Shown here: piece after piece, positions 49,695-58,356 of the stretch
Layout: the number at the start of each line of letters is the position of its first letter
Numbering within the stretch: position 1 is the stretch's first letter
Origin: Candidatus Eisenbacteria bacterium
GTDB lineage: Bacteria > Eisenbacteria > RBG-16-71-46 > JACRLI01
Reading direction: 5' to 3'
Assembly (NCBI GenBank): GCA_016235265.1
Contig: JACRLI010000015.1
Coordinates: 463,391-527,390 of the forward strand
DNA: 64,000 bases
Position numbers and translations under genes: made by a program
Notes under the pieces: model-generated
What the model was told of the DNA's origin: nothing
Database searches by the model: none
What the model saw: the letters and a program-made list of their open reading frames with translations, nothing else

Positions 49695-51140
49695 CTAGAG
49701 CAGCGCGACGGCGCGGCCGAAGGCCTCGATCAGGTGCGGATCTTCATCCGGGGAAAGGGTACGAAGATCCATCTTCAGGGCTCCATCCTGGACGCGCGCC
49801 ACAACCGGCGGACGGCCGGCGCGCAAGAGCTGCTCCAGGCGGGCAAGCCGACGTCCCGGACCGCGGACGGCCACGACGCGGCTCTCGAGCGGCCTCGACG
49901 GCAACGCTCCCCCTCCGACCTGGCAGAGGTCGGAGCGGACCTCGGCCGCGAGGTCCGCGGGAAGCACCGGTCCGAGCGCCGCGGCAACCTTGCCGGCCCG
50001 GCGCTCCAGCGACTCCAGCGTGGCCCCCAGCATCCGGAGCAGCGGGATGCGGCGGGCGGCCTCCGCGGGATCGCGGTACAGGCGCAGCGTGGCTTCCAGG
50101 GCCGCCAGGGTGAGCTTGTCCAACCGGACGGCCCGCGCCAGGGGGTGTCTTCGGAGTGCCTCCACCCAGGCCCGGCGCCCCAGGACGAGGCCCGCCTGCG
50201 GCCCCCCCAAGAGCTTGTCCCCGCTGCAAAATAAGAGATCGAAACCGATGCGGAGAGATTGGCGCAACGAAGGTTCCGGCGCAAGCCCAAACTGGGATGG
50301 GTCCGCCGCCAGACCGCTCCCCAGGTCGCACGCCACCGGGATTCCCCTGCGCCTCCCCAGGGCCACCAGCTCCGCCGGGTCCACCTCTTCGGTGAAGCCC
50401 CGCACCTCGAAGTTGGAGCGGTGCACCTGGAGCAGCATCGCGGTGTCCTTGCCGATGGCCCGGGCGTAGTCCGCGAGGCGGGTGCGGTTGGTGGTGCCCA
50501 CCTCCTTCAGCCGGGCCCCGCTGGCCTCCATGATGTCGGGCATCCGGAACGAGCCGCCGATTTCCACCAGTTCCCCGCGCGAGACCAGCACCGTCCTGCC
50601 CCGGGCGAGCGCCGCCAGGGCCAGCAGCACCGCCGCGGCGCAGTTGTTGACCGCCAGGGCCGCCGGGGCCCCGGTGAGCTCGCGCAGCAGTCCCTCCACG
50701 TGCGCCTGGCGGGAGCCGCGGGCGCCTTTCGCGAGGTCGAACTCGAGGTTGTTGTAACCGGACGAGGTGGCGCCGATCGCCGCCAGCGCCTCGCCGGCCA
50801 GCGGCACGCGCCCGAGGTTGGTGTGCACCAGGATGCCGGTGGCGTTGATCAGGGGGACCAGCGAGGGACGCGTGGCGGCCTCCACCCGGGCGCGGATCCC
50901 GTCGAGGAGGGCCTGTTCGCCGGGACAGGCCGCGCCCTGCTTCAGATTTGCGCGGCGGGCGGCCAGCTCGGCCCGCACGGCGGCGACGAGCACCGAGCGC
51001 GGGGCGTGGGCCGGGGCCGCGGGCGGTGTGCCCTCGCCGGGCTCCCGTCGCTGCGCGCCCTCGAGGGCGCGCAACAGCGCGTCCACCGCGGGGAGGGCGG
51101 AATAGTCGGGACGGGCGGGCGGTTTGGCGGGCCTGGACAT
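49695..51140 (-). CDS. selA: L-seryl-tRNA(Sec) selenium transferase
   Basis: 481 residues. PLP enzyme that converts Ser-tRNA(Sec) to Sec-tRNA(Sec) with selenophosphate. The family motifs are INATGILVHTNLGRVPL, NNCAAAVLLAL, QVHRSNFEVRGF, DLGSGL and the PLP lysine in S-G-D-K309-L-L-G-G-P-Q-A-G. The start MSRPAKPP was chosen because a TATCAT box ends six bases upstream; the frame is open for six more codons. The first 80 residues include an Ala/Pro-rich stretch. Its presence implies selenocysteine use, and a UGA-containing SelW gene lies 7 kb upstream in the same orientation. selB and selD are not in the window. Confidence 0.96.
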   Translation of the reverse strand: MSRPAKPPARPDYSALPAVDALLRALEGAQRREPGEGTPPAAPAHAPRSVLVAAVRAELAARRANLKQGAACPGEQALLDGIRARVEAATRPSLVPLINATGILVHTNLGRVPLAGEALAAIGATSSGYNNLEFDLAKGARGSRQAHVEGLLRELTGAPAALAVNNCAAAVLLALAALARGRTVLVSRGELVEIGGSFRMPDIMEASGARLKEVGTTNRTRLADYARAIGKDTAMLLQVHRSNFEVRGFTEEVDPAELVALGRRRGIPVACDLGSGLAADPSQFGLAPEPSLRQSLRIGFDLLFCSGDKLLGGPQAGLVLGRRAWVEALRRHPLARAVRLDKLTLAALEATLRLYRDPAEAARRIPLLRMLGATLESLERRAGKVAAALGPVLPADLAAEVRSDLCQVGGGALPSRPLESRVVAVRGPGRRLARLEQLLRAGRPPVVARVQDGALKMDLRTLSPDEDPHLIEAFGRAVALL

Positions 51141-51146
51141 GCGGGA

Positions 51147-51152
51147 ATGATA
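51147..51152 (-). promoter_or_regulatory. Candidate -10 box for a leaderless selA transcript
   Basis: TATCAT, preceded by GTG, ends six bases before the selA ATG; there is no ribosome binding site. It overlaps the short gap between tag and selA. Confidence 0.35.
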
Positions 51153-51171
51153 CACCACCCCGGGCGGGGCC

Positions 51172-51753
51172 TCAGCGCAATTCCCGGTGCCGGAAGCACT
51201 CCGTCACGTGGTCGTTGACCATGCCCACGGCCTGCATGAACGCGTAGCAGATGGTGGGACCGGCGAAGCGGAAGCCGCGCATCGCCAGGTCCCGGCTCAT
51301 GGCCTCCGACTCCGGGGTCTTCGCCGGGATGTCGCGCAGCGAGCGCCGGGAGTTCTGCAGCGTTCTTCCACCGGTGAAGCTCCACAGGTGGCGGTCGAAG
51401 CCGCCCGGCTCGCGCTGGATCTCGAGCCAGGCGCGCGCGTTGGCCACGGTGGCCTCGATCTTCTGCCGGTTGCGCACGATGCCCGGATCCAGCATGAGCC
51501 GCTCCAGCTTCGCGGGCTTCCAGCGAGCGATCCGCTCCGGCTCGAAACCGTCGAAGGCCTTCCGGAAGTTCTCGCGCTTGCGCAGGATGGTGATCCACGA
51601 GAGACCCGCCTGGAAGCCGTCGAGCACCAGCTTCTCGAACAGCGCGCGGTCGTCGTGCTCGGGCACGCCCCACTCCTCGTCGTGGTAGGCAACGTAGAGC
51701 GGGTCGGAGCCGGGCCAGGCGCAGCGAACGATCGGGCTGGGCTTGCGGGTCAC
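51172..51753 (-). CDS. tag: DNA-3-methyladenine glycosylase I
   Basis: 193 residues. Base-excision enzyme removing 3-methyladenine. Matches along the whole family: R-C-A-W-P near the start (zinc-ligand Cys), YHDEEWGVPEHDD, LDGFQAGLSWITIL, and at the end FRFAGPTICYAFMQA with NDH...CFRH (zinc ligands). It starts with GTG at 51753 after a GGGAG site. It lies between the propeller gene and selA, all on the minus strand. Confidence 0.95.
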   Translation of the reverse strand: MTRKPSPIVRCAWPGSDPLYVAYHDEEWGVPEHDDRALFEKLVLDGFQAGLSWITILRKRENFRKAFDGFEPERIARWKPAKLERLMLDPGIVRNRQKIEATVANARAWLEIQREPGGFDRHLWSFTGGRTLQNSRRSLRDIPAKTPESEAMSRDLAMRGFRFAGPTICYAFMQAVGMVNDHVTECFRHRELR

Positions 51754-51787
51754 GGCTCGGGACTCCCGGGCGCGGTGAGCGAGGGCG

Positions 51788-53104
51788 TCATTTCAGCGGC
51801 AGGCGCAGCACCACCGGGGGCTTGAGCCGGTCCGCGGGTGGCAGCTGGCCTTCGGGGTCGAAGAGCGGCCACTGGCTGTTGGCCACGTAGTAGAAATCGT
51901 TCTCCACCACCACCCCGAGCGTCGGTTCGCGGAACTCGGGGTGGTTCATTTCCAGAATTGTCGCGGACGTCACGCTGTCGCGGTCCGCGGCGAGCTTCAG
52001 CCGCAGCACGCGCGCCGGGCGCACGCCGTTCTGCACCGCGATCAGGTCGTCGCCGTGGCGCGACAGTCCGTCGATGCCGTAGAGCGTGACGTCGTTGGGG
52101 CAGGCCACCGGGCGCACCTCGCGGGTGGGCAGATCCACCACCACCAGCCCGCGCGCGTAGTCGGACACGTACAGCCGGCGCCCGTCGCGCGAAACCGCCA
52201 GGCCCTGGGGTGAGACGATGGGCCCCGGCGGCACCAGCAGGTGCAGCTTCTGCCCGCCCGGCCCCAGCCGGTACACGCAGCGCTGGAGTGGATCCGACAC
52301 CATCAGCGATCCGTCGGGGGCCTGGGCGATGTCGTTGAAGTTGTGCGCGGAGTCGGGGTCGGGCGGCAGCACCCGGCCGGCGTAGCGGCCGGTGCGCAGC
52401 ATGAAGGCGTGCAGCGCCGCGCGGCCCGCGCGCCCGGGCTCGAAGCCCAGCATCTCGGGGCCCTCGCTGCTGCACACCCACAGCTTGCCCTCGGTGGTGT
52501 CGGCGACCATGCCCAGCACCTCGCCCAGCGAGTCCTGGCCCTCGGATGCGAACTCCGTCACCTTCCCCGCGCGGTCCACGCGCACGATCTTGCGCCGGTG
52601 CACGCTGCCCACGTAGAACTCGCCGCGGCGGCCGCGCGCCACGCCCTCGGGGATGAAGTCGGGCTCGGAGAGGCGGAAGGCCGGCACGCTGCCGCCGTCC
52701 ACGCGGCGGGCGTCCAGCGCGCGCATGGAGTCGGCCATCGCCCGCCCCGCGGGCGTGGCACGCAGGGTGGCGAAGTCGCTGTCGGCCTCCATTGGGACGG
52801 TCACCCGGAGACGGAGCAGGCGCCGCAGGGCCTGCAGCGCGTCGGCGTCCCGGCCGGCGCGTGACGCGCAGGCGGCGAGCTGCTGCAGCAGCACCGGGTT
52901 CCTGGGGCGCAGCTCGGAGGCGCGGCGGAAGCTCTCGAAAGCGGCGGCGAACTCGCCCCGGGAGTACGCGGCGCGGCCGTCCAGCACCAGCCGGGTGGGA
53001 TCCTGCGCCTCCGCCGCGAACGTGGCGCGGGGCGTCCCGGGCAGCGGCGCCAGGGCGCCCAGGGCCAGAGCGCAGGCCACGATCCGGTCACGCATGCGGG
53101 TCAC
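51788..53104 (-). CDS. Secreted TPR plus NHL/SMP-30-like beta-propeller protein
   Basis: 438 residues. A signal peptide (to F-A-A-E, about residue 32) is followed by one or two TPR-like helices (residues 38-95, GRAAYSRGEFAAAFESFRRA). A propeller follows (about 140-430) with repeated V-A-R-G-R-R-G-E-F-Y-V-G, A-P-D-G-S-L-M-V-S-D and S-R-D-G-R-R-L-Y-V-S-D blades of the SMP-30/gluconolaconase or NHL type. The substrate is unknown. It follows livF by four bases, so it is probably co-transcribed with the liv operon. Confidence 0.75.
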   Translation of the reverse strand: MTRMRDRIVACALALGALAPLPGTPRATFAAEAQDPTRLVLDGRAAYSRGEFAAAFESFRRASELRPRNPVLLQQLAACASRAGRDADALQALRRLLRLRVTVPMEADSDFATLRATPAGRAMADSMRALDARRVDGGSVPAFRLSEPDFIPEGVARGRRGEFYVGSVHRRKIVRVDRAGKVTEFASEGQDSLGEVLGMVADTTEGKLWVCSSEGPEMLGFEPGRAGRAALHAFMLRTGRYAGRVLPPDPDSAHNFNDIAQAPDGSLMVSDPLQRCVYRLGPGGQKLHLLVPPGPIVSPQGLAVSRDGRRLYVSDYARGLVVVDLPTREVRPVACPNDVTLYGIDGLSRHGDDLIAVQNGVRPARVLRLKLAADRDSVTSATILEMNHPEFREPTLGVVVENDFYYVANSQWPLFDPEGQLPPADRLKPPVVLRLPLK

Positions 53105-53108
53105 GGGC

Positions 53109-53805
<697 letters not shown>

Positions 53806-53813
<8 letters not shown>

Positions 53814-54615
53814 GGCTCTCGGGCCCCAGGTAGGCTTCGATCACCCTTGGGTCGCGGCGGATCTCCTCGGGGCGGCCCTCGGCGATCTTCACCCCGTAGT
53901 CGAGCACCGCGATCCGCTCGCACACCCCCATCACCACCTGCATGTCGTGCTCGATGAGCAGGATGGTGAGCCCGAACTCGCCGCGGATGCGCCGGATGAG
54001 ATTCATGAGATCCGCGCTCTCCTGCGGGTTCATGCCGGCGGCCGGCTCGTCCAGGAGCAGCAGCCGCGGCCGCGTGGCCAGGGCGCGCGCGATCTCGAGG
54101 CGACGCTGGCACCCGTAGGGCAGCATCGCGGCGGGCGCGCCGGCGAAGGCGGAGAGGTCCAGCAGCTCCATCAGCTCGGCGGTGCGGGACCGGATGGCGG
54201 CCTCGTCGGCCAGGTGGGCGCGGCTGCGCATCACCGCGGCCACCAGCCCGGTGCGCGCGTGCAGGTGCTGCGCGGTGTGGATGTTCTCCTCCACGGTCAG
54301 CGCCCCGAAGAGACGGATGTTCTGAAAGGTCCGCACCGCCCCCACCGCCGCGACCCGCGAGGGCTTCATGCCATTCACCACGAGCCCGTGAATCCGCACC
54401 CGGCCCTCGGTGGGCGCGTACACGCCGGTGATGAGGTTGAACACGGTGGTCTTGCCGGCGCCGTTGGGCCCGATCAGACCCACCAGGTCGCGCTCGCCCA
54501 GGACCAGGTCCAGCTTGTCCACGGCCTTGAGCCCGCCGAAGCGGATGCCCGCGCCGCACAGCTCCAGCGCGGCCACGCCCCCGGCCACGGCCACCGCTCC
54601 CGGACCGGCGGTCAT
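53806..54615 (-). CDS. livG: Branched-chain amino-acid ABC transporter ATPase LivG
   Basis: 269 residues. Walker A G-P-N-G-A-G-K-T, the LivG region VRTFQNIRLFGALTVEEN, and Walker B LLLLDEPAAGMNPQES. The usual LSGGQ signature is altered to L-P-Y-G-C-Q-R-R-L, as is common in LivG. The start at 54615 overlaps the livM stop by four bases (ATGA). Confidence 0.95.
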
Positions 54616-55619
54616 GGCCGGTCCCCCGCGGCGGTCCCGCCGGTGCGCCGCCGCCAGGCCCGCGGCCACGACAGCTCCCGCGGACCGAACACGCCCTGCG
54701 GGCGCGCCAGCATCAGCACGATCAGCAGCGCCGAGTACAGCACCATCCGGTACTCCTGCACCGGACGCAGCACTTCCGGCAGCACCGTCAGGATCACCGC
54801 GGCCAGGATGCTGCCGGTGAGGCTGCCCATGCCGCCCAGCACCACCATGATCACGATCTCGATGGACTTCATGAACTGGAAGCTGGAGGGATTGAGGTAG
54901 CCCTGCGTGTGCGCGAACAGCCCGCCGGCGAGCCCCGCGAAGAACGCCCCCACCACGAACGCGGTCACCTTGTAGCGGGTGGTGTCGATGCCCAGCGCCT
55001 CGGCCGCCACCTCGTCCTCGCGCACCGCGATGAAGGCGCGGCCGCGCGGCGAGCGGATCATGCGATAGATCACCAGCACCGTGAGGAAGGCCGCGGCGCC
55101 CACCAGGCTCAGCGAGGGCCGAGGTTCGGACTGCGGCGAGAACAGCAGGCGCAGGATGGGGATGTCCGAGAACCCCCGCGCCCCACCCACGGCGTCCACG
55201 TTGAGGATCAGGGTGCGGATGATCTCGCCGAAGCCCAGGGTGACGATGGCCAGGTAGTCACCCCGCAACCGCAGCGACGGCAGGCCCACCAGGAAGCCCG
55301 CGACCGCGGCCACCAGCGCCCCCGCCAGGAGCGCGACGCCGAACAGCCACGCGTGCGGCCCGCCCAGGGCGCGCGCGCCGTAGTAGGCCACCGCCGCGGA
55401 CACGTACCCGCCCAGCGCCATGAAGCCCGCGTGCCCGATGGAGAACTGCCCCGTGAACCCGTTGACCAGGTTCAGGCTCACCGCCAGCACGATGTTCACG
55501 CCGCACAGGAGCAGGATCTGGTAGACGTAGGGGTTGACCAGGCCGGCGGCGTAGAAGTCGGCCGACAGCACCGCCAGCAGCACCGCCACGCCGGCGATCG
55601 CGCCCGGGGAGCGCTTCAT
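54612..55619 (-). CDS. livM: Branched-chain amino-acid ABC permease LivM
   Basis: 335 residues with about nine membrane spans. Family motifs: LNLVNGFTGQFSIGHAGFMALG and LRGDYLAIVTLGFGEI, and near the end SSFQFMKSIEIVIMVVLGGMGSL. It forms the membrane channel with LivH. Confidence 0.95.
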   Translation of the reverse strand: MKRSPGAIAGVAVLLAVLSADFYAAGLVNPYVYQILLLCGVNIVLAVSLNLVNGFTGQFSIGHAGFMALGGYVSAAVAYYGARALGGPHAWLFGVALLAGALVAAVAGFLVGLPSLRLRGDYLAIVTLGFGEIIRTLILNVDAVGGARGFSDIPILRLLFSPQSEPRPSLSLVGAAAFLTVLVIYRMIRSPRGRAFIAVREDEVAAEALGIDTTRYKVTAFVVGAFFAGLAGGLFAHTQGYLNPSSFQFMKSIEIVIMVVLGGMGSLTGSILAAVILTVLPEVLRPVQEYRMVLYSALLIVLMLARPQGVFGPRELSWPRAWRRRTGGTAAGDRP

Positions 55620-55650
55620 CGGCGGCTCCCGGGCCCGGCCCCGCGAGGCA

Positions 55651-56727
55651 TCACACCTTCTCCGGGACGTGCGTGCCGAACAGGCCGGCCGGGCGCACCA
55701 GCAGGATCACGATCAGCAGCGCGAACGCGATGGCGTCGCGGTAGGTGGACGAGACGTAGCCCACCACCAGCGTCTCGGAAATCCCCATGATCAACCCGCC
55801 CACCACCGCGCCGGGGATGTTGCCGATGCCTCCCAGCACCGCGGCCACGAACGCCTTGAGCCCGGGCATGATGCCCATGAGCGGCTCGATCTTGGGGTTG
55901 GCCATGCCCACCAGGATGCCCGCGGCGGCGGCCAGCGCCGAGCCCAGCACGAACGTGAGGCTGATGATGCGATCGGTGGCGATGCCCATCAGGCTGGCGG
56001 CGTCGCGGTTGAACGAGATGGCCCGCATGGCGCGGCCCGCCCGGGTGTGCATCACCAGGGAGCGCAGGCCGGTCATGAGCGCCAGCGACACGCCGATGAT
56101 GATCAGCTGCGAGGTGGTGGCCCGCAGCGGGCCCCACTGCACCACCCGGGAGGCCAGGATCTGCGGGAAGAACTTGGGGTCCGCGCCGAACAGCAACAGC
56201 CCGCCGTTCTCCATCAGCAGCGAGACGCCGATGGCGGTGATCAGCGCGGTCAGCCGGGAGGTCGACGGAGCGTGGTGCTTGTTCCGCTCCAGCAGGGTGC
56301 CCGCCACCCCGCCGGCCACCAGGCCGGCCGCCGCGACGGCCCAGCCCGCGGGCCCGCGCAGGTGCAGCACCGCACCGTTGAAGGCCGCGAACACCGCCCC
56401 GCCCACGATCACGTAGGCGGCGCGGCGCGAGCCCTTGCGCAGTTCCCGGTACGCGCCGCGCTCGATCACGTAGCCCAGCGCCCCCGAAAGGACCATGCTG
56501 CAGCCCAGCACCAGCAGCGCGCCGCCGATGCCCGGGTGCTGGTCCACGCGGAACGCACGGGCGCAGTAGTAGCCCATGAAGGCGCCGAACATGTAGACGT
56601 CGCCGTGCGCGAAGTTGATCAGCCTGAGGATGCCGTAGACCATCGTGTAGCCGAGCGCGATCAGGGCGTAGATCGAGCCCCACGTGATCCCGTTGACCAG
56701 CTGCTGGAGAAAGACCGGGAAGTCCAT
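55651..56727 (-). CDS. livH: Branched-chain amino-acid ABC permease LivH, with an insertion
   Basis: 358 residues. It begins with the family pattern LVNGITWGSIYALIALGYTMVYGILRLINFAHGD and carries the EAA-like loop RAMRAISFNRDAASLMGI. Most LivH proteins are about 290-310 residues. The extra length is an added segment around residues 100-160 with two hydrophobic stretches (IVGGAVFAAFNGAVLHL; GWAVAAAGLVAGGVAGTLL) and a basic loop. It lies 31 bases from livM and 12 bases from livK. Confidence 0.93.
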   Translation of the reverse strand: MDFPVFLQQLVNGITWGSIYALIALGYTMVYGILRLINFAHGDVYMFGAFMGYYCARAFRVDQHPGIGGALLVLGCSMVLSGALGYVIERGAYRELRKGSRRAAYVIVGGAVFAAFNGAVLHLRGPAGWAVAAAGLVAGGVAGTLLERNKHHAPSTSRLTALITAIGVSLLMENGGLLLFGADPKFFPQILASRVVQWGPLRATTSQLIIIGVSLALMTGLRSLVMHTRAGRAMRAISFNRDAASLMGIATDRIISLTFVLGSALAAAAGILVGMANPKIEPLMGIMPGLKAFVAAVLGGIGNIPGAVVGGLIMGISETLVVGYVSSTYRDAIAFALLIVILLVRPAGLFGTHVPEKV

Positions 56728-56739
56728 CCGGGGCGCGGC

Positions 56740-57966
56740 CTACGGCTCGACGGTGCCGGCGTAGGTGAACTTGCCGTCCTGGATCTTCAGCACCACCGCC
56801 GACTTCACCGCGTTGCGATTCTCGTCCAGGTGGATCTTGCCGGTCACCCCGGCGAAGTCCTTCGTGGCGGCGATCAGGTCGCGCAGCTTGCGCTGCGCCG
56901 CCACGCGGCCCTCGCGGTTGGCGCCGGTGGCCGGGCCCTGGAGCGCCTGGAAGCCCTGCGGGTCCTGCTCGGAGAGCTGCTTGAGCCCGCCCAGGAGCAG
57001 CTTGGCGGCGTCGTAGCCCAGGGCGGCCAGGGCATCCGGCATCTTGTTCCACTTCGCCCGGTACCCCTTCACGAAGTTCTGCACCACCGGGTCCGGGTTC
57101 TCCATGGACTGGTGGGTGCTGAAGTAGCATCCCTCGAGCGCCGGGCCGCCGATCCTGGTCAGCTGTTCGCTCTCCCAGCCGTCGCCGCCGAAGAGCGGCG
57201 CGGTGATGCCCTGCTCGCGCGCCTGCCGCACGATCAGCCCCACCTCGGTGTAGTAGCCGGGCACGAACACGCCGTCCGGGCCCTTGGCCTTGATGTCGGT
57301 GAGCTGGGCGCGGAAGTCCTGGTCATCCTTGGAATACGTCTGGATCACCGGCACCGTGCCGCCCATCTCGGTGAAGGCGCGGGTGAAGAACTCGGTCAGG
57401 CCCACGCTGTAGTCGCTCTTGAGGTCCTTGAGGACCGCGACCTTGCGCAGCTTGAGCGTCTCATAGGCGTAGCGGGCCATGACCCGGCCCTGGAAGGGGT
57501 CGATGAAGCACACCCGGAAGATGCAGTCGCCGACCTCGGTCACCTTGGGGTTGGTGGAACTGGGCGAGATCATCGGCACGCCGGCACGCTGACACACCGG
57601 GGCGCCGGCCAGGCTGTTGCTGCTGGCCACCTCGCCCAGGACCGCGATCACGCCGTCGGCGTTGACCAGCTTCTGCACCGCGGTAAGGGCCTCCTCGGGC
57701 TTGCTCTGGTCGTCGTAGACGGTCACTTCGAGGGGCACGCCGGCGATGCCGCCGGCCGCGTTCTGCTCGTCCATGGCCATCTGGACCCCCTCCTTGGTGG
57801 AGATCCCGAAGTTGGCCTGGCCGCCGGTCAGCGAGCCGAACTCGCCCACGTGCAGCAGCTTCTTCCCGCCGCCCTGGCAGCCGGGGAGCGCTGCCAGGGC
57901 CAGCGCGGCGAGGACCACGAGGGCCGCCACGGACGCGACGGCGCGGAACGGACGGCGGACGGTCAT
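56740..57966 (-). CDS. livK: Branched-chain amino-acid ABC substrate-binding lipoprotein
   Basis: 408 residues. A lipoprotein signal peptide with lipobox L-P-G-C (Cys about residue 30) is followed by a type I periplasmic binding fold (LHVGEFGSLTGGQANFGI, then VAVLGEVASSNSLAGAPV). Being lipid-anchored, it delivers ligand to LivHM at the membrane. The ligand is not certain: Liv-type proteins also bind amides, urea or aromatic compounds. AAGGAGG precedes the ATG. The SelW-type selenoprotein gene lies 40 bases upstream. Confidence 0.93.
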   Translation of the reverse strand: MTVRRPFRAVASVAALVVLAALALAALPGCQGGGKKLLHVGEFGSLTGGQANFGISTKEGVQMAMDEQNAAGGIAGVPLEVTVYDDQSKPEEALTAVQKLVNADGVIAVLGEVASSNSLAGAPVCQRAGVPMISPSSTNPKVTEVGDCIFRVCFIDPFQGRVMARYAYETLKLRKVAVLKDLKSDYSVGLTEFFTRAFTEMGGTVPVIQTYSKDDQDFRAQLTDIKAKGPDGVFVPGYYTEVGLIVRQAREQGITAPLFGGDGWESEQLTRIGGPALEGCYFSTHQSMENPDPVVQNFVKGYRAKWNKMPDALAALGYDAAKLLLGGLKQLSEQDPQGFQALQGPATGANREGRVAAQRKLRDLIAATKDFAGVTGKIHLDENRNAVKSAVVLKIQDGKFTYAGTVEP

Positions 57967-58006
57967 GCTGCCTCCTTGGGGTGACATCCTCTACGAGGGC
58001 GGTGGA

Positions 58007-58228
58007 TCAGTCCTGCAGCGCCGCCACCACCTCGTCGACGGTCGGGAACCGGTACTCCTTGTCCTTCGAGAACACCAGGCGCTCGTCCGCGAAGACGTCG
58101 AAGACGCCGTTGCGGCCGCCCACGAGCCGGATTTCGATGCCCGGGACCCTCTTCATCAAGTCGGCCTCCAAACTGGAGGCCTGGGGCTTGTAGTTTCACT
58201 CCTGGCAGTAGTGGATGCGCACCTTCAT
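58007..58228 (-). CDS. SelW/Rdx-family selenoprotein with in-frame UGA
   Basis: 73 residues, reading MKVRIHYCQEUNYKPQ at the start, with the UGA codon at 58196-58198 as residue 11. C8-x-x-U11 is the redox motif of the SelT/SelW/SelH (Rdx) family. The rest fits too: a helix (ASSLEADLMKRV), then V-G-G-R-N-G-V-F-D-V-F-A-D-E-R-L-V-F-S-K and R-F-P-T-V-D-E-V-V-A-A-L. GGGGAGG lies five bases before the ATG. A perfect stem-loop follows the UGA at SECIS distance, and selA lies in the same strand run. Rdx proteins are thioredoxin-like thiol oxidoreductases. The gene leads directly into livK (40 bases), so it may share the liv transcript. Confidence 0.93.
58163..58181 (-). promoter_or_regulatory. Bacterial SECIS stem-loop
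   Basis: GGCCTCC-AGTTT-GGAGGCC: a perfect 7-bp stem with a five-base loop containing GU, starting 15 bases after the UGA. The loop G is the 23rd base after the UGA, within the 16-37 range of bacterial SECIS elements. It is within the coding sequence and would recruit SelB. Confidence 0.85.
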
Positions 58229-58356
58229 GGAAGCCTCCCCTGGCCTGGACGGACGGACGCGGCGTCCCCCGCCCCGTCCCCCGCGGAGGGGACACGGGCG
58301 GAGCGGGCACCATCATTCCAAATCGGGGCATCGGGCGCAAGAAGCGAGGCGGGAGG

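Noticed and set aside
46187-50113. A 1308-codon plus-strand frame opposite smc
   Set aside because: Leu/Gln/His/Gly/Ala-rich composition with no motif; it is the antisense shadow of smc, which has intact ATPase motifs.
58007-58228. The UGA in the SelW-like frame as a true stop or sequencing error
   Set aside because: The frame continues in family-like sequence for 62 codons, the UGA is in the C-x-x-U position, a SECIS-type hairpin follows, and selA is nearby. All favour Sec over a stop.
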